DNA from: Bacillota bacterium
GTDB taxonomy: Bacteria > Bacillota > UBA4882 > UBA10575
Length of the DNA stretch: 64,000 nucleotides
Assembly: GCA_012727425.1 (NCBI GenBank)
Contig: JAAYHQ010000030.1
Coordinates: 38,639 to 102,638, forward strand
Reading direction: 5' to 3'
The notes beneath the pieces are model-generated. The model was not told the DNA's origin. It ran no database searches and saw nothing but the letters and a program-made list of their open reading frames with translations. Positions 17,970 to 26,056 of the stretch are shown one piece after another (position 1 is the first letter of the stretch; each line of letters opens with the position of its first letter). A program made the position numbers and the translations under genes.

Positions 17970-17998
17970 GAAAAAGCAGCCGTCGGCTGCCTTTTCGC
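17970..17998 (-). terminator. Partial terminator between binding-protein and permease genes
   Basis: GCAGCC/GGCTGC stem with a 3-base loop and flanking T/A runs lies in the 186-base gap between the two genes. In ABC operons such hairpins often let the binding protein be made in excess. Confidence 0.6.
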
Positions 17999-18016
17999 CT
18001 TTTTCATAATTATTCA

Positions 18017-18811
18017 CTATTCACCAAAGTATTTCCGGTAAATCTCGTCGTAGGTTCCGTTAGCCTTAAGAGTGGCTAAAGCCTGATTGATCTGGGCCAG
18101 CAGTTCGGTGTCGCTCTTCCGGAGGGCCAAGCCATATTCTTCAGTCGTAAAGGCTTCCCCCACAATCTGATACTGCCCGGGGTTGGCTTTCATCTGCGCC
18201 CCGGCCACCGGCAGATCCATGATCACCGCATCGGCGTTGCCGTTCCTCAATTCCAGGAACGGGTCGGTGGCATGGTTAAACCGTTTAATCGAGGCAAAGA
18301 CAATCCCTTGTTCCATCATCTCCGTAGCGGTCAAGTCACCGGTGGAGTTGATCTGCACGGCCAGCCGTTTGCCAACCAAATCCTCCGGCCCTTTAATTCG
18401 GTCATCACCCGCGCGGGTGACAATAACCAGACCGGCATTGATGTACGGGTCGGAGAAGTTAACCACTTCTTTCCGTTCGTCCGTAATCGTCATCCCGGAA
18501 GCAATCACATCGTAGTTCCCGCTGAGCAATCCGGGGATGATCCCATCCCAGGACACATTCTTAATCACAACTTCCATCCCCAGTTCCGCCCCGATCGCCC
18601 GCATCAGATCGAGGTCAAAACCGAGGAGTTCACCAGTTTCCTCGTCCAGATACTCAAAAGGAGGAAAAGCCGCGTCGCAACCTACCACCAGGACTCCACC
18701 ACCGGTCTCGGTCGCGGTCTCCTTTTTGGGCCCAAAAACATAGATCCCAACCAAAGCAATCACGACAACAAGACCAACAATTACGCCATACAAGATCGGT
18801 TTCTTCTTCAT
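18017..18811 (-). CDS. Polar amino-acid ABC transporter substrate-binding protein
   Basis: The 264-residue family-3 solute-binding protein has an N-terminal hydrophobic helix (about 7-27). The mature domain follows with VVGCDAAFPPFEYLDE, DVIASGMTITDERKEVVNFSDPY and EEYGLALRK. There is no lipobox cysteine at the end of the signal region and no clear AxA site, so it is either helix-anchored or released by an atypical cleavage. It is the promoter-proximal gene of the importer, with a strong sigma-A promoter. The Asp/Arg ligand pattern suggests an amino acid, type unknown. Confidence 0.92.
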   Translation of the reverse strand: MKKKPILYGVIVGLVVVIALVGIYVFGPKKETATETGGGVLVVGCDAAFPPFEYLDEETGELLGFDLDLMRAIGAELGMEVVIKNVSWDGIIPGLLSGNYDVIASGMTITDERKEVVNFSDPYINAGLVIVTRAGDDRIKGPEDLVGKRLAVQINSTGDLTATEMMEQGIVFASIKRFNHATDPFLELRNGNADAVIMDLPVAGAQMKANPGQYQIVGEAFTTEEYGLALRKSDTELLAQINQALATLKANGTYDEIYRKYFGE

Positions 18812-18869
18812 TAATTAAACCCCCACTCTTTTGGATATCACAGCAAACGTCCAATTTAATTTATTAATA

Positions 18870-18898
18870 ATTATAACCCATCACTTATATTTATGCAA
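18870..18898 (-). promoter_or_regulatory. Sigma-A promoter of the amino-acid importer operon
   Basis: TTGCAT, 17 bases, TATAAT on the minus strand, about 60 bases upstream of the binding-protein start. Confidence 0.85.
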
Positions 18899-18953
18899 GC
18901 CGTTTTGTCATCGCGCGTCGTTTGCCGCAAAGTTTAACTTCCTGGCAACCGAA

Positions 18954-18985
18954 TAAAAAAACGGATGAAACCATCCGTTTTTCTT
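18954..18985 (-). terminator. Terminator after the ricT/yaaT gene
   Basis: ACGGATG/CATCCGT stem with a 4-base loop, bordered by A's and T's on both sides, just past the stop at 19003. It could work in both directions. Confidence 0.85.
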
Positions 18986-19002
18986 TCGCCATCATGACGG
19001 CC

Positions 19003-19839
19003 TTAAAAATTAACCTCACCCAGGGGGACCTCAAAGGGTTCCCCTTCCGCCAACTGGATAACCAAGGTCTCCTTCAACATATTGATCTGGACAACCACCG
19101 CTTCTTGTCCTTGGTATTCCACCTTGCTGCCCACCGTGGGAAGCACTTGACTGCTCTCCCGGTAAGTTTCCGATTCAAACTTGAGACAACACATTAAGCG
19201 ACCGCAGATCCCCGAGATCTTTGTCGGATTCAACGACAGATTCTGCTCCTTGGCCATTTTGATCGAGACCGGATCAAACTCCCCTAAAAAGGTAGCACAA
19301 CAGAGCGCACGACCACAGGGTCCCAGCCCGCCAAGCATTTTGGCTTCGTCCCGGACCCCGATCTGGCGGAGTTCAATCCGGGTCCGGAACACCGCGGCCA
19401 GATCCTTGACCAGTTCACGAAAGTCAACCCGTCCGTCCGCCGTAAAGTAAAAAATGACTTTGCACCGGTCAAAGGTGTATTCCACATCAATCAGCTTCAT
19501 CTCAAGCCCGTGCTGTTTAATCTTCTCCAGACAGATCCGGAAGGCATGGGCTTCCTTTTCCTTGTTCTCAAGGTACTGGGCCCGGTCCTTCGCGCTGGCC
19601 GCCCGGATGACTTTTTTTAACGGAGGAGTAATCTCGCTGGCCGGAACCTCCTTCGGTCCGATCTTGACCGTGCCGTACTCCAAACCCCGGGCCGTTTCCA
19701 CAATCACTTCCTGGTCGACCTGCAAATCCAGGTTGTCCGGGTCAAAATAGTAGATTTTGCCGGCCCGTTTAAACCGGACCCCGACTACTTTATATGATTC
19801 CGCCGGAGCACCCTCCGGGGTGTTTTTGGCCTCTTCCAT
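19003..19839 (-). CDS. ricT: PSP1-domain protein RicT (YaaT)
   Basis: The 278-residue protein has the PSP1 C-terminal domain with its cysteine blocks GPCGRALCCATFLGEF and GICGRLMCCLKFE. In B. subtilis, YaaT/RicT forms the iron-sulfur Y-complex with YlbF and YmcA, which affects RNase Y activity, Spo0A phosphorylation and competence. The start follows AAAGGAGGTCG. It is the last gene of the tmk-yaaQ-yaaR-holB-yaaT block and ends in a terminator. Confidence 0.93.
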   Translation of the reverse strand: MEEAKNTPEGAPAESYKVVGVRFKRAGKIYYFDPDNLDLQVDQEVIVETARGLEYGTVKIGPKEVPASEITPPLKKVIRAASAKDRAQYLENKEKEAHAFRICLEKIKQHGLEMKLIDVEYTFDRCKVIFYFTADGRVDFRELVKDLAAVFRTRIELRQIGVRDEAKMLGGLGPCGRALCCATFLGEFDPVSIKMAKEQNLSLNPTKISGICGRLMCCLKFESETYRESSQVLPTVGSKVEYQGQEAVVVQINMLKETLVIQLAEGEPFEVPLGEVNF

Positions 19840-19875
19840 TTTTCGACCTCCTTTCGGCTTCGCCGCGCAACACCT

Positions 19876-20688
19876 CTAGGACCGCGGACCTGCTCCCAAC
19901 TCGGTATAGAGGGTTAGAAAAAGATCCTCCAGTAACAAACGGAGGTTAAGGTTGGCCGCCGTATACGCCCGCGCTTGCTGAACCGCCGCGTTCGCCCGGA
20001 CCAAACCGGCGGTCGCCTTCCCCGCATCGGCCGCAGCCAACAAAGCGGCCCGCAAGTACGCCTGGAGCCCTTGCAAATACAGATCCACCTGGTTCCGGTC
20101 GGTACTGCTTAACTCTTCGGCCCGGCGCAAGAGAGCGCCCAGATCGGACAGGGGGAGTTCATCCCCGCAATCACCGGCCGAACCGTCCTCCCACCCAATA
20201 CCGCCCAACTGCACCCGTTGCATCCGGGAACGGATGGTGGGCAAAATGCCCCGTTCATCCTCGGCCAGCGCCAGAAAATAAACAGCGGGTGGCGGTTCCT
20301 CCAGGGTTTTTAAGAACGCATTCGCCGCCACCTCGGTCAGGACTTCAAATTTCCGAAAGTAATAAACTTTACTGGCCGAAAGGTAAGGGTTAAGGACGGC
20401 GTCATAGCAAAGCTGCCGCACCTCTTCCAGCCTTATTTTTCCCCCCTCGGGGGCCAGCACACAAAAATCGGGGTGACTGCCTTGGTCCATGAGCTGGCAG
20501 GCGCGACACCGGCCACAAGGTTTATCCCGTTCCGCCAGGCAAAGCAAAGTTTGGGCGAGACGCCGGATCCCCGCTTCGTTTTCTGGGCTGATTGGTCCCA
20601 AAAACAGATAGGCATGGCCGGCCTTCCCGCTGGCAAAAAGCCTTTGTAGTTCGGCAAAACGCTTGTTGGCTAGTTTTTCGGTCACCAT
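19876..20688 (-). CDS. holB: DNA polymerase III subunit delta'
   Basis: The 270-residue clamp-loader subunit has the HAYLFLGP start and a zinc module formed by C50, C58, C61 and C64 (CGRCRAC). FRKFEVLTEVAANAFLKTLEEPPP follows, the AAA+ sensor region of DnaX/HolB proteins. The usual Walker A is degenerate (GPISPENE), as expected for a delta' subunit that does not hydrolyse ATP. ATG follows GGAGCATC. It lies between yaaR and ricT. Confidence 0.92.
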   Translation of the reverse strand: MVTEKLANKRFAELQRLFASGKAGHAYLFLGPISPENEAGIRRLAQTLLCLAERDKPCGRCRACQLMDQGSHPDFCVLAPEGGKIRLEEVRQLCYDAVLNPYLSASKVYYFRKFEVLTEVAANAFLKTLEEPPPAVYFLALAEDERGILPTIRSRMQRVQLGGIGWEDGSAGDCGDELPLSDLGALLRRAEELSSTDRNQVDLYLQGLQAYLRAALLAAADAGKATAGLVRANAAVQQARAYTAANLNLRLLLEDLFLTLYTELGAGPRS

Positions 20689-20697
20689 GATGCTCCT

Positions 20698-21141
20698 TTA
20701 GTAGTATAAATCAATCAATAAACCGCGGATCTCGTCGATCTTCGCCAGCAACGCGATGGTGTCAGCGTTTTTCGTCAAAACTTCGGTCGTCAACTCTTCC
20801 AGCGTTTGGTTAATCTTCTGCACTACACAGAACACCCGGCGGTTGCCCCGCCGGTCCCAGCGGCTCTCTTCTTTCATTTCGTAGCTGCCGCCGATGGCCT
20901 TTTTCAAAAAGTCGCGTACCGCCGCCCGGTAGGAACGGAGCGTCGCCATGCTCGGTTCGTTTAGCAGTCGCTTCCCGGTTTCATCAACCCGGCTCAAAAG
21001 CTGATCCCAGTCGGCCGCCTCTTGCTCCCCGGCGGTCCTCAGGATCTGCTTAAACGCCCCTTTACCCACGTGCTCCGGGGTTAATTCGCCCCGCTCGGCC
21101 AAGGGAGGAGACGATTCGGCCCCAACACCTTTAATCCGCAT
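20698..21141 (-). CDS. YaaR family protein (DUF327)
   Basis: The 147-residue helical protein shows the DUF327 pattern: LLSRVDETGKRLLNEPSMATLRSYRAAVRDFLKKAIG, then W-rich DRRGNRRVFCVVQKINQTLEEL. Its function is unknown. Position between yaaQ and holB exactly matches the B. subtilis order, which supports identity. The gap to holB is nine bases, so it is co-transcribed. Confidence 0.9.
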   Translation of the reverse strand: MRIKGVGAESSPPLAERGELTPEHVGKGAFKQILRTAGEQEAADWDQLLSRVDETGKRLLNEPSMATLRSYRAAVRDFLKKAIGGSYEMKEESRWDRRGNRRVFCVVQKINQTLEELTTEVLTKNADTIALLAKIDEIRGLLIDLYY

Positions 21142-21153
21142 TCCTCTTCACTC

Positions 21154-21483
21154 CTAAACTTTCTCAAAAGACTCTACTTTCAGGGTGAAGACGGTCGCCC
21201 CCCCGACCTCTACTTCCACCGGGGTTGGAATAAAGGTGTTCAAGGCCTGGTCCATCGCCGCCATCGGGCTGACCAACCCTTTCCTGGTCCGGCACTCCTC
21301 GCGAATAATCGCTTTGACCTCCTCGGCCTGTTCTTCCTGGACCCCTATTAATAATGTAGTATTCCCTTGCCGCAGGAAGCCGCCGGTACTAGCCAGTTTG
21401 GTCGCCCGGTGTCCCTTTTCCAGCAAAGCAGTGAGCAGACGATTAACATCCTGATCCTGAACCACAGCGATCAGTAGTAACAT
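21154..21483 (-). CDS. darA: Cyclic-di-AMP receptor, PII-like (DarA/PstA, YaaQ)
   Basis: The 109-residue protein has the PII-like fold signature of the c-di-AMP receptor family: LLLIAVVQDQDVNRLLTALLEKG, then ATKLASTGGFLRQGNTTLLIGVQEE. The GGFLRQGNTT loop contributes to ligand binding in structures of the family. It sits immediately after tmk with no gap, as in B. subtilis yaaQ. It reports c-di-AMP level; its partner is not known. Confidence 0.93.
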   Translation of the reverse strand: MLLLIAVVQDQDVNRLLTALLEKGHRATKLASTGGFLRQGNTTLLIGVQEEQAEEVKAIIREECRTRKGLVSPMAAMDQALNTFIPTPVEVEVGGATVFTLKVESFEKV

Positions 21484-22170
21484 CTATTCTCCTCCTTTCG
21501 CGTCATTGCCAACCGGAACCACGGGGAATCTCGCCAAAAACCGCGCCCAAATTTGCTGGTGCAGTTCTTCCTTTGTCTGGCCGGCACTGCTGAGCAGACA
21601 GAACCTTTCGGCCTCGGCAGCCGCCAACCGTAAATAACCCCGACGAACCTCTTCTTGGAAAGCGCGGCCCTTCGCTTCGATCCGGTCCGTTCCTTTGCTG
21701 CGGTTCCGTTCCTGTACCCGGTGCCAGCCCTCCTCCGGCTTGAGGTCAAGCAAAAAAGTGAGGTCGGGAACCAAGCCGCCCGTGGCAAAGGTATTGATCT
21801 GGCGAATCAGCTCCAGATCGTTTCCGGAGGCAAAACCTTGGTAGGCCAGGGTGGAATCGATAAACCGCTCACAGATGACTACCGCGCCCCGGGCCAGCCC
21901 CGGCCCGATCACTTTGCGCACGTGTTGCGCCCGCGCCGCCGCGTAAAGAAGAACCTCGGTCTCCGGCACCAGATCCTCCTGGGCGAAAAGGAGTAGATCA
22001 CGGATCTTCTCAGCAAGCACCGTTCCCCCCGGCTCCCGGGTGATCAGGGTCGGGACCCCCTCCGCCGTCAGGCGGGCCGCAAGCAGTTGCGCCTGCGTCG
22101 ATTTCCCGGACCCATCGATCCCTTCAAAAGTTATAAAAATACCCTGTCGCTTTCTACTGTCCTGTTTCAT
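21484..22170 (-). CDS. tmk: Thymidylate kinase
   Basis: The 228-residue enzyme phosphorylates dTMP to dTDP. The P-loop GIDGSGKS is at residues 17-24, followed by REPGGT, the dTMP-binding VICERFIDSTLAYQG and the RNRSKGTDRIEA lid. ATG 22168-22170 follows AAGGAG; an upstream in-frame extension to 22365 overlaps the csfB terminator and is not used. It leads the tmk-darA-yaaR-holB-ricT unit. Confidence 0.95.
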   Translation of the reverse strand: MKQDSRKRQGIFITFEGIDGSGKSTQAQLLAARLTAEGVPTLITREPGGTVLAEKIRDLLLFAQEDLVPETEVLLYAAARAQHVRKVIGPGLARGAVVICERFIDSTLAYQGFASGNDLELIRQINTFATGGLVPDLTFLLDLKPEEGWHRVQERNRSKGTDRIEAKGRAFQEEVRRGYLRLAAAEAERFCLLSSAGQTKEELHQQIWARFLARFPVVPVGNDAKGGE

Positions 22171-22279
22171 GCCAACTCCTTCATCGGTTCCAAGCTGATT
22201 GGGTCTTCCCGTCCACGGGCCGTCTCCCAATCCTTTTTCGACATCAAAGGTCCTGCTTCCTTTTTTCCGGCCGGCGCGA

Positions 22280-22310
22280 TTAAAAAAACCTGGTTCTTCC
22301 GAAACCAGGT
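22280..22310 (-). terminator. Strong terminator after csfB
   Basis: ACCTGGTTT and AACCAGGT arms around a short loop followed by TTTTTTT on the minus strand, four bases past the csfB stop. Confidence 0.9.
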
Positions 22311-22313
22311 CGC

Positions 22314-22499
22314 TTACCTTCCTTTCAACCAATCGTGCCAGAGAGTACGGAAAGCCGCAAGCCACTGGGGATAATCTTCATCCTTCACCGTCACCCGGGC
22401 CAGCCTTCCTTCACAGGCCGGGCAGATCACCGCCCCGTGGATCCGCAATCCCCGCTCGGTTAATTGACCACAAAAAGAACAGGAAACCTTCTCGTCCAT
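22314..22499 (-). CDS. csfB: Sigma-G inhibitor Gin (CsfB)
   Basis: The 61-residue protein has two zinc-finger pairs, C7xxC10 and C26xxC29. Between them is the Gin pattern GLRIHGAVICPACE, and the family's aromatic C-terminus follows (YPQWLAAFRTLWHDWL). Gin/CsfB binds sigma-G and sigma-E during sporulation, keeping late sigma factors in check. ATG 22497-22499 is preferred over an upstream TTG that abuts the GAGGTG site. A sigma-F-like -10 (GGGAATATTA on the minus strand, 22525-22534) lies upstream, but a good -35 is not clear. Order bofA-csfB-tmk matches Bacillus. Confidence 0.9.
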   Translation of the reverse strand: MDEKVSCSFCGQLTERGLRIHGAVICPACEGRLARVTVKDEDYPQWLAAFRTLWHDWLKGR

Positions 22500-22562
22500 C
22501 TGCGCCAACACCTCACCGGGATAATAATATTCCCGGGACCGCTAATCTGTGCCTTTGGTTGT

Positions 22563-22823
22563 TTATAACCAGGTCTTCAAAAAACATAAGGAAATTAAAC
22601 CGGGAAGGCCCAAAAAACCACAGTATAAAATGGTATAAATATTCAACGGCAAGTAGTATCCGGTAAACTGGGTCAAAAGGTTAAAGCCAAAAAGAAGGAG
22701 AAAACCGCTTCCGCCTTTAAACATAAGCTCCAGACCGAACTGGAGCGGCGAAGCAAGGTACTTCCCCCCAAACGCAACCAGCAGTAAAAGCAGAAAATAT
22801 ACCAGTAGGACTTCGAAGGACAC
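22563..22823 (-). CDS. bofA: BofA family protein (pro-sigma-K processing inhibitor)
   Basis: The 86-residue membrane protein has the BofA C-terminal pattern GSGFLLLFGFNLLTQFTG, PLNIYTILYCGFLGLPG, and two to three hydrophobic helices. In B. subtilis BofA, with SpoIVFA, holds the SpoIVFB protease inactive in the mother cell's engulfing membrane until forespore signalling. It directly follows yaaL with no gap, as in Bacillus. Conservation beyond the C-terminal half is low, which is normal for the family. Confidence 0.85.
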   Translation of the reverse strand: MSFEVLLVYFLLLLLVAFGGKYLASPLQFGLELMFKGGSGFLLLFGFNLLTQFTGYYLPLNIYTILYCGFLGLPGLISLCFLKTWL

Positions 22824-23135
22824 TCAAACCTCCTCCCCCAAAGGGAACAATCCTTTCCCCTCCACCAAAAGTTTCTCTTGGAAATACCGCTCCTCCCGGG
22901 CTTTTTTCAGCAAGTAAACATAGCGTTTCTCGGCGGCACCCAAAGCATAAATGGCGTGGTCAATCAGTTCGGGGTCGGTGACGTTGTTAAAATAAGCCCG
23001 TGCTTCCTGCCAGTCTTTCCTTGCTTCCTCGACCAACCGCCAATACCTTTCTTCCGCCTGTTTCTTTTGGGCTCCTTCCACCTTCAAGATCTGGTTCAAG
23101 AGACTGTTCAAAAAATCCTTCTTCTCGACAAACAT
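22824..23135 (-). CDS. DUF2508 family protein (YaaL)
   Basis: The 103-residue protein shows the YaaL pattern: ARKDWQEARAYFNNVTDPELIDHAIYALGAAEKRYVYLLKKA. It is helical and highly charged, function unknown. Position before bofA matches B. subtilis recR-yaaL-bofA, although recR is not upstream here; the upstream gene is instead a secreted carbohydrate-module protein. A sigma-G-like promoter lies at 23161-23190. Confidence 0.88.
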   Translation of the reverse strand: MFVEKKDFLNSLLNQILKVEGAQKKQAEERYWRLVEEARKDWQEARAYFNNVTDPELIDHAIYALGAAEKRYVYLLKKAREERYFQEKLLVEGKGLFPLGEEV

Positions 23136-23160
23136 GGTGTTCCCTCCCCGTTTCTTCCTT

Positions 23161-23190
23161 TATTATGCAGCGGGGAGGGGTAAACTATAC
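23161..23190 (-). promoter_or_regulatory. Sigma-G-like promoter of yaaL-bofA
   Basis: On the minus strand GTATA, 18 bases, CATAATA fits the sigma-G consensus at every defined position. The spacer opens with GTTTACC. The -10 lies 25 bases before the yaaL start. In B. subtilis bofA is a mother-cell gene, so a forespore-type promoter would be unexpected. Confidence 0.5.
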
Positions 23191-23212
23191 CCAAATTCAG
23201 GTTATCCTGTGA

Positions 23213-24166
23213 TTATTTCTCATCCAGCGGTGGTTCTCCGCCGTCGCCAATCCCCATTCCTTTCAGCCAAAAACCGATAATCACCATCCGGCGCTTGAGG
23301 AGCACCGCAAGGAACAGAACCAACGCAGCCGCGCCCAAATAACCCCAGGGGACGCCTTTACCCATGTTGACCGGGTAAAGCACCGGAATCCCGTCTTTTC
23401 CCGGCTGCAACTGTCTTTCCTGGGCATATTTCCCCCTGGCCGGTGCCAACAAGTCAAGCACGCGGGGTGCTTCGTCCATCGTGGCTCCTCCAAAGTGCCA
23501 GTCGCCGGGTTCGGTGCGGATCTCCCGGAGAAAGCCGGGACCAAAACCATCATAAGCACCGACCAGCACATAGTAGCGCCAACTTTTCTGAGGGCGCCCC
23601 ACCACCGCCATCGGTGCCGTCAGGCGGATTATGTTCTGGTCCGGCAGATAAACGGCGTCCAAGTCGGTGGCGGTCAAAGTTTGATCGGCGGTTAAGTAGA
23701 CCAGGCGACTGCTTTCCCAGCCCACGCCCACCAGACAAAATTCCCAGCCGTACCGCGAGGCCAGCTTTACCCCAAAGGCTTCACTGACCGGGGTGGTCTT
23801 CCCCCCGGGCTTTGTATCGATATAAATATGGATCACCGGATGGATAAAACCCTCCGGCGCATTCCAGGGGTTGGTTACCTGTTTGATCTGGAGATCAAAG
23901 AATAAGTGTTCCCCGTCGCCGGCAACGCGGAACGACAGCAGATCATAAAGGCCTTCGTAAGGCCGGAACGCCAGATTCCGGGGGTAAACATAACTGCCCG
24001 GCCCGTAGTCGTCGCCTTCCGGATCAACCGCTGTAAAATATACTTCCACCGGCCGCGGTACACCGGATGCGGTGTGAACCTCCCCCGGCGCCCAGCTCAG
24101 AAAAACCCCAAGCAGAAGGAGGAGATACTTCATCTTCTTCATCGCTTTCCCCATTACCCTCACCAT
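23213..24166 (-). CDS. Secreted, membrane-anchored protein with glucodextranase C-terminal-type module
   Basis: The product of about 317 residues has an N-terminal signal-like helix (LLLLLGVFLSW). A beta-rich domain follows with DPEGDDYGPGSYVYP, LFFDLQIKQVTNPWNAPEGF, HIYIDTKPGG and YVLVGAYDGFGPG. A C-terminal helix and short basic tail close the protein. The central part resembles the DOMON-like carbohydrate or membrane-binding module found at the end of glucodextranases and S-layer pullulanases. Starts at 24166, 24154 and 24142 are all possible; if the promoter at 24178-24205 is real, the later ones fit better. The function is unknown, probably surface binding. Confidence 0.7.
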   Translation of the reverse strand: MVRVMGKAMKKMKYLLLLLGVFLSWAPGEVHTASGVPRPVEVYFTAVDPEGDDYGPGSYVYPRNLAFRPYEGLYDLLSFRVAGDGEHLFFDLQIKQVTNPWNAPEGFIHPVIHIYIDTKPGGKTTPVSEAFGVKLASRYGWEFCLVGVGWESSRLVYLTADQTLTATDLDAVYLPDQNIIRLTAPMAVVGRPQKSWRYYVLVGAYDGFGPGFLREIRTEPGDWHFGGATMDEAPRVLDLLAPARGKYAQERQLQPGKDGIPVLYPVNMGKGVPWGYLGAAALVLFLAVLLKRRMVIIGFWLKGMGIGDGGEPPLDEK

Positions 24167-24177
24167 CCTTACCCCCA

Positions 24178-24205
24178 AATTATGCATGGCCCCGGTAAAC
24201 TATTC
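24178..24205 (-). promoter_or_regulatory. Possible forespore-type promoter of the secreted carbohydrate-module gene
   Basis: On the minus strand GAATA, 16 bases, CATAATT, with GTTTACC at the start of the spacer as in the two other candidates. The spacer is two bases short and the last -10 base is off, so it is weaker. Confidence 0.35.
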
Positions 24206-24314
24206 CACTTTTACCACCGCCCGTCCGCTTTACGGGGGTTGATGGTTTAATAAATTCCTTTCCTTGGCACACTATGATTGTTATGCCGCGACCGTCGAAA
24301 AAGGAGGGTCCAAA

Positions 24315-25541
24315 ATGGAGGCAAAGGTCAAACCAACCATCGGGGTTTTGGCGACCGTCCCTTTCATTATGGTTTTGGGTAATTCAATGCTCATTCCAGT
24401 GCTTCCTGCCATCCAAAAGGCTTTGGACGGCTCTCTTCTCCAAGTCGGTTTGTTAATTACCGCCTTCTCGGTTCCGGCCGGACTGACGATCCCCTTCGCC
24501 GGCATGCTCTCCGACCACACCGGACGGAAAACAGTCATGGTTCCCGCCCTCATCGTCTACGGTACTGGCGGGCTGCTGGCCGGAGTCGCTGCCTTGCTCT
24601 TTAAAGAAAACGCCTATCCTTATATTTTAGGCGCCCGGATCATCCAGGGGATTGGTGCCGGGGGCACCTACCAACTGGCCATGGCCCTGGCGGGCGATCT
24701 GATCCAGGATAACGAACGGGCCCAAGTTCTAGGCCTCCTGGAAGCCGCCAATGGTTTGGGCAAGGTCATCAGTCCGCTGGCGGGAGCCGCCCTTGGTTTA
24801 ATCGCGTGGTACATACCATTCTTTGTCTACGGGATCCTGGCCTTACCCATCGCCCTGGCCATCTTGTTCATCGCCCAGGAAGGAAAAGCGAAGCAAAAAG
24901 GCCAGCCCCTCACCGCCTATTTCATCAATCTCCTCCGGATCCTCAAGGAAAAAGGGGTGAATTTGGGGATGGCCTTCCTCTGCGGCTTGATCGTTCTCTT
25001 TTCCTTATTCGGACTGTTAAGTTTTTTCTCCGATTTGCTTGAAACAACATTTCACCTGCGCATCTTTCAACGGGGCTTAATCATCGCCGTTCCGGTTCTG
25101 GCCATGGCGATCACCTCCTACCTCTTCGGAATTGTCCTTAAACAGCAGATGGTTCAGATTATGAAAGGGACCATCATCGGCGGTCTTTCCCTCGTAACGT
25201 TGGGTCTGTTCCTCTTTCCGCTGGGCGACAGTGTAGTCAGTAAAACGATCTTTGCCACCCTGATTGGCACCGGCACCGGAATGGCCCTACCCGCCCTCAA
25301 TACCCTGATTACTTCTTCCGCCCCCACCAGTGAACGGGGGTTGGTCACCTGCCTGTACGGAACAGTCCGTTTTTTTGGGGTGGCCATCGGTCCGCCCCTG
25401 TTCAGCTTTGCAGCCAAATACGGTCAGCCCCTTATCTTCTGGAGCGTTCTCGCCGGCGTGGCCGGCAGCGCCGTGCTGGCCTTTTTTTTCATCCATCCAC
25501 AACAAATTCTGCCGGAAGGGCTGCAAGGGGGTGAGCAATGA
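24315..25541 (+). CDS. MFS transporter (drug-efflux type)
   Basis: The 408-residue protein has twelve hydrophobic segments and the major-facilitator motif A after helix 2 (GMLSDHTGRKTVMV). The motif of 12- or 14-helix exporters, GIGAGGTYQLAMALAGDLI, follows near helix 5. It resembles tetracycline/multidrug antiporters of Firmicutes. ATG 24315 follows AAGGAGGG. No regulator adjoins it and the substrate is unknown. Expressed away from the minus-strand gene at 23213. Confidence 0.85.
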   Translation: MEAKVKPTIGVLATVPFIMVLGNSMLIPVLPAIQKALDGSLLQVGLLITAFSVPAGLTIPFAGMLSDHTGRKTVMVPALIVYGTGGLLAGVAALLFKENAYPYILGARIIQGIGAGGTYQLAMALAGDLIQDNERAQVLGLLEAANGLGKVISPLAGAALGLIAWYIPFFVYGILALPIALAILFIAQEGKAKQKGQPLTAYFINLLRILKEKGVNLGMAFLCGLIVLFSLFGLLSFFSDLLETTFHLRIFQRGLIIAVPVLAMAITSYLFGIVLKQQMVQIMKGTIIGGLSLVTLGLFLFPLGDSVVSKTIFATLIGTGTGMALPALNTLITSSAPTSERGLVTCLYGTVRFFGVAIGPPLFSFAAKYGQPLIFWSVLAGVAGSAVLAFFFIHPQQILPEGLQGGEQ

Positions 25542-25607
25542 AACGCTGGTAAAAATGGCAGTTCTTACCTTAAGTGCAAAAATAAACCGGTAAAGGAGGT
25601 TAAATAA

Positions 25608-25817
25608 ATGGACCGGCTAGCGTTAATCCTCGTGATCATCGGCGCCCTCAACTGGCTTTTGGTCGGTTTGTTCCAGTACGACCTGGTCGCGAATCTCTTT
25701 GGCGGAACCAACTCCATGGTAAGCCGGATCATCTACACTCTCGTTGGTTTGGCCGGGCTTTACTGCCTCACCTTGCTGTTTCGCGAGCGCGAACAGGTTA
25801 AGGACAAACATGGTTGA
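25608..25817 (+). CDS. DUF378 family small membrane protein (YuzA-like)
   Basis: The 69-residue protein has two hydrophobic helices with the DUF378 pattern IIGALNWLLVGLFQYDLVANLFGG and RIIYTLVGLAGLYCLTLL. The function is unknown. AAAGGAGGT lies eight bases before the ATG. It follows the MFS gene by 66 bases on the same strand and may share its transcript. Confidence 0.9.
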   Translation: MDRLALILVIIGALNWLLVGLFQYDLVANLFGGTNSMVSRIIYTLVGLAGLYCLTLLFREREQVKDKHG

Positions 25818-26056
25818 TCTTTGGTCGCCTACCCCGGCATTGCTTTTCTGGCTACACTAGACAAGGAACCGCCGGGGGGCGACTTCCCTAAACAACGAAA
25901 GCCGACGGTGGTCGGACTTAGCTGTTTCAAAATACGTAACCTTATTCCCGGACAGAACAGTCTTGCCGCAACGTCTTTATGTTACAATGTAAAAAAACCC
26001 AATTGATCATAATCGGTGATCGTCTTTTCCGCGTTGCGCTCAGGAGGGAAGCCAAA

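Noticed and set aside
22171..22365. 65-codon N-terminal extension of thymidylate kinase
   Set aside because: It overlaps the csfB terminator and coding end, lacks a ribosome site, and the standard start at 22170 has AAGGAG at the right distance.
25821..26006. 61-codon plus-strand frame upstream of the carboxypeptidase gene
   Set aside because: No ribosome site, no recognisable composition, and the stretch looks like an untranslated leader. I also looked for a riboswitch there and found no known consensus.
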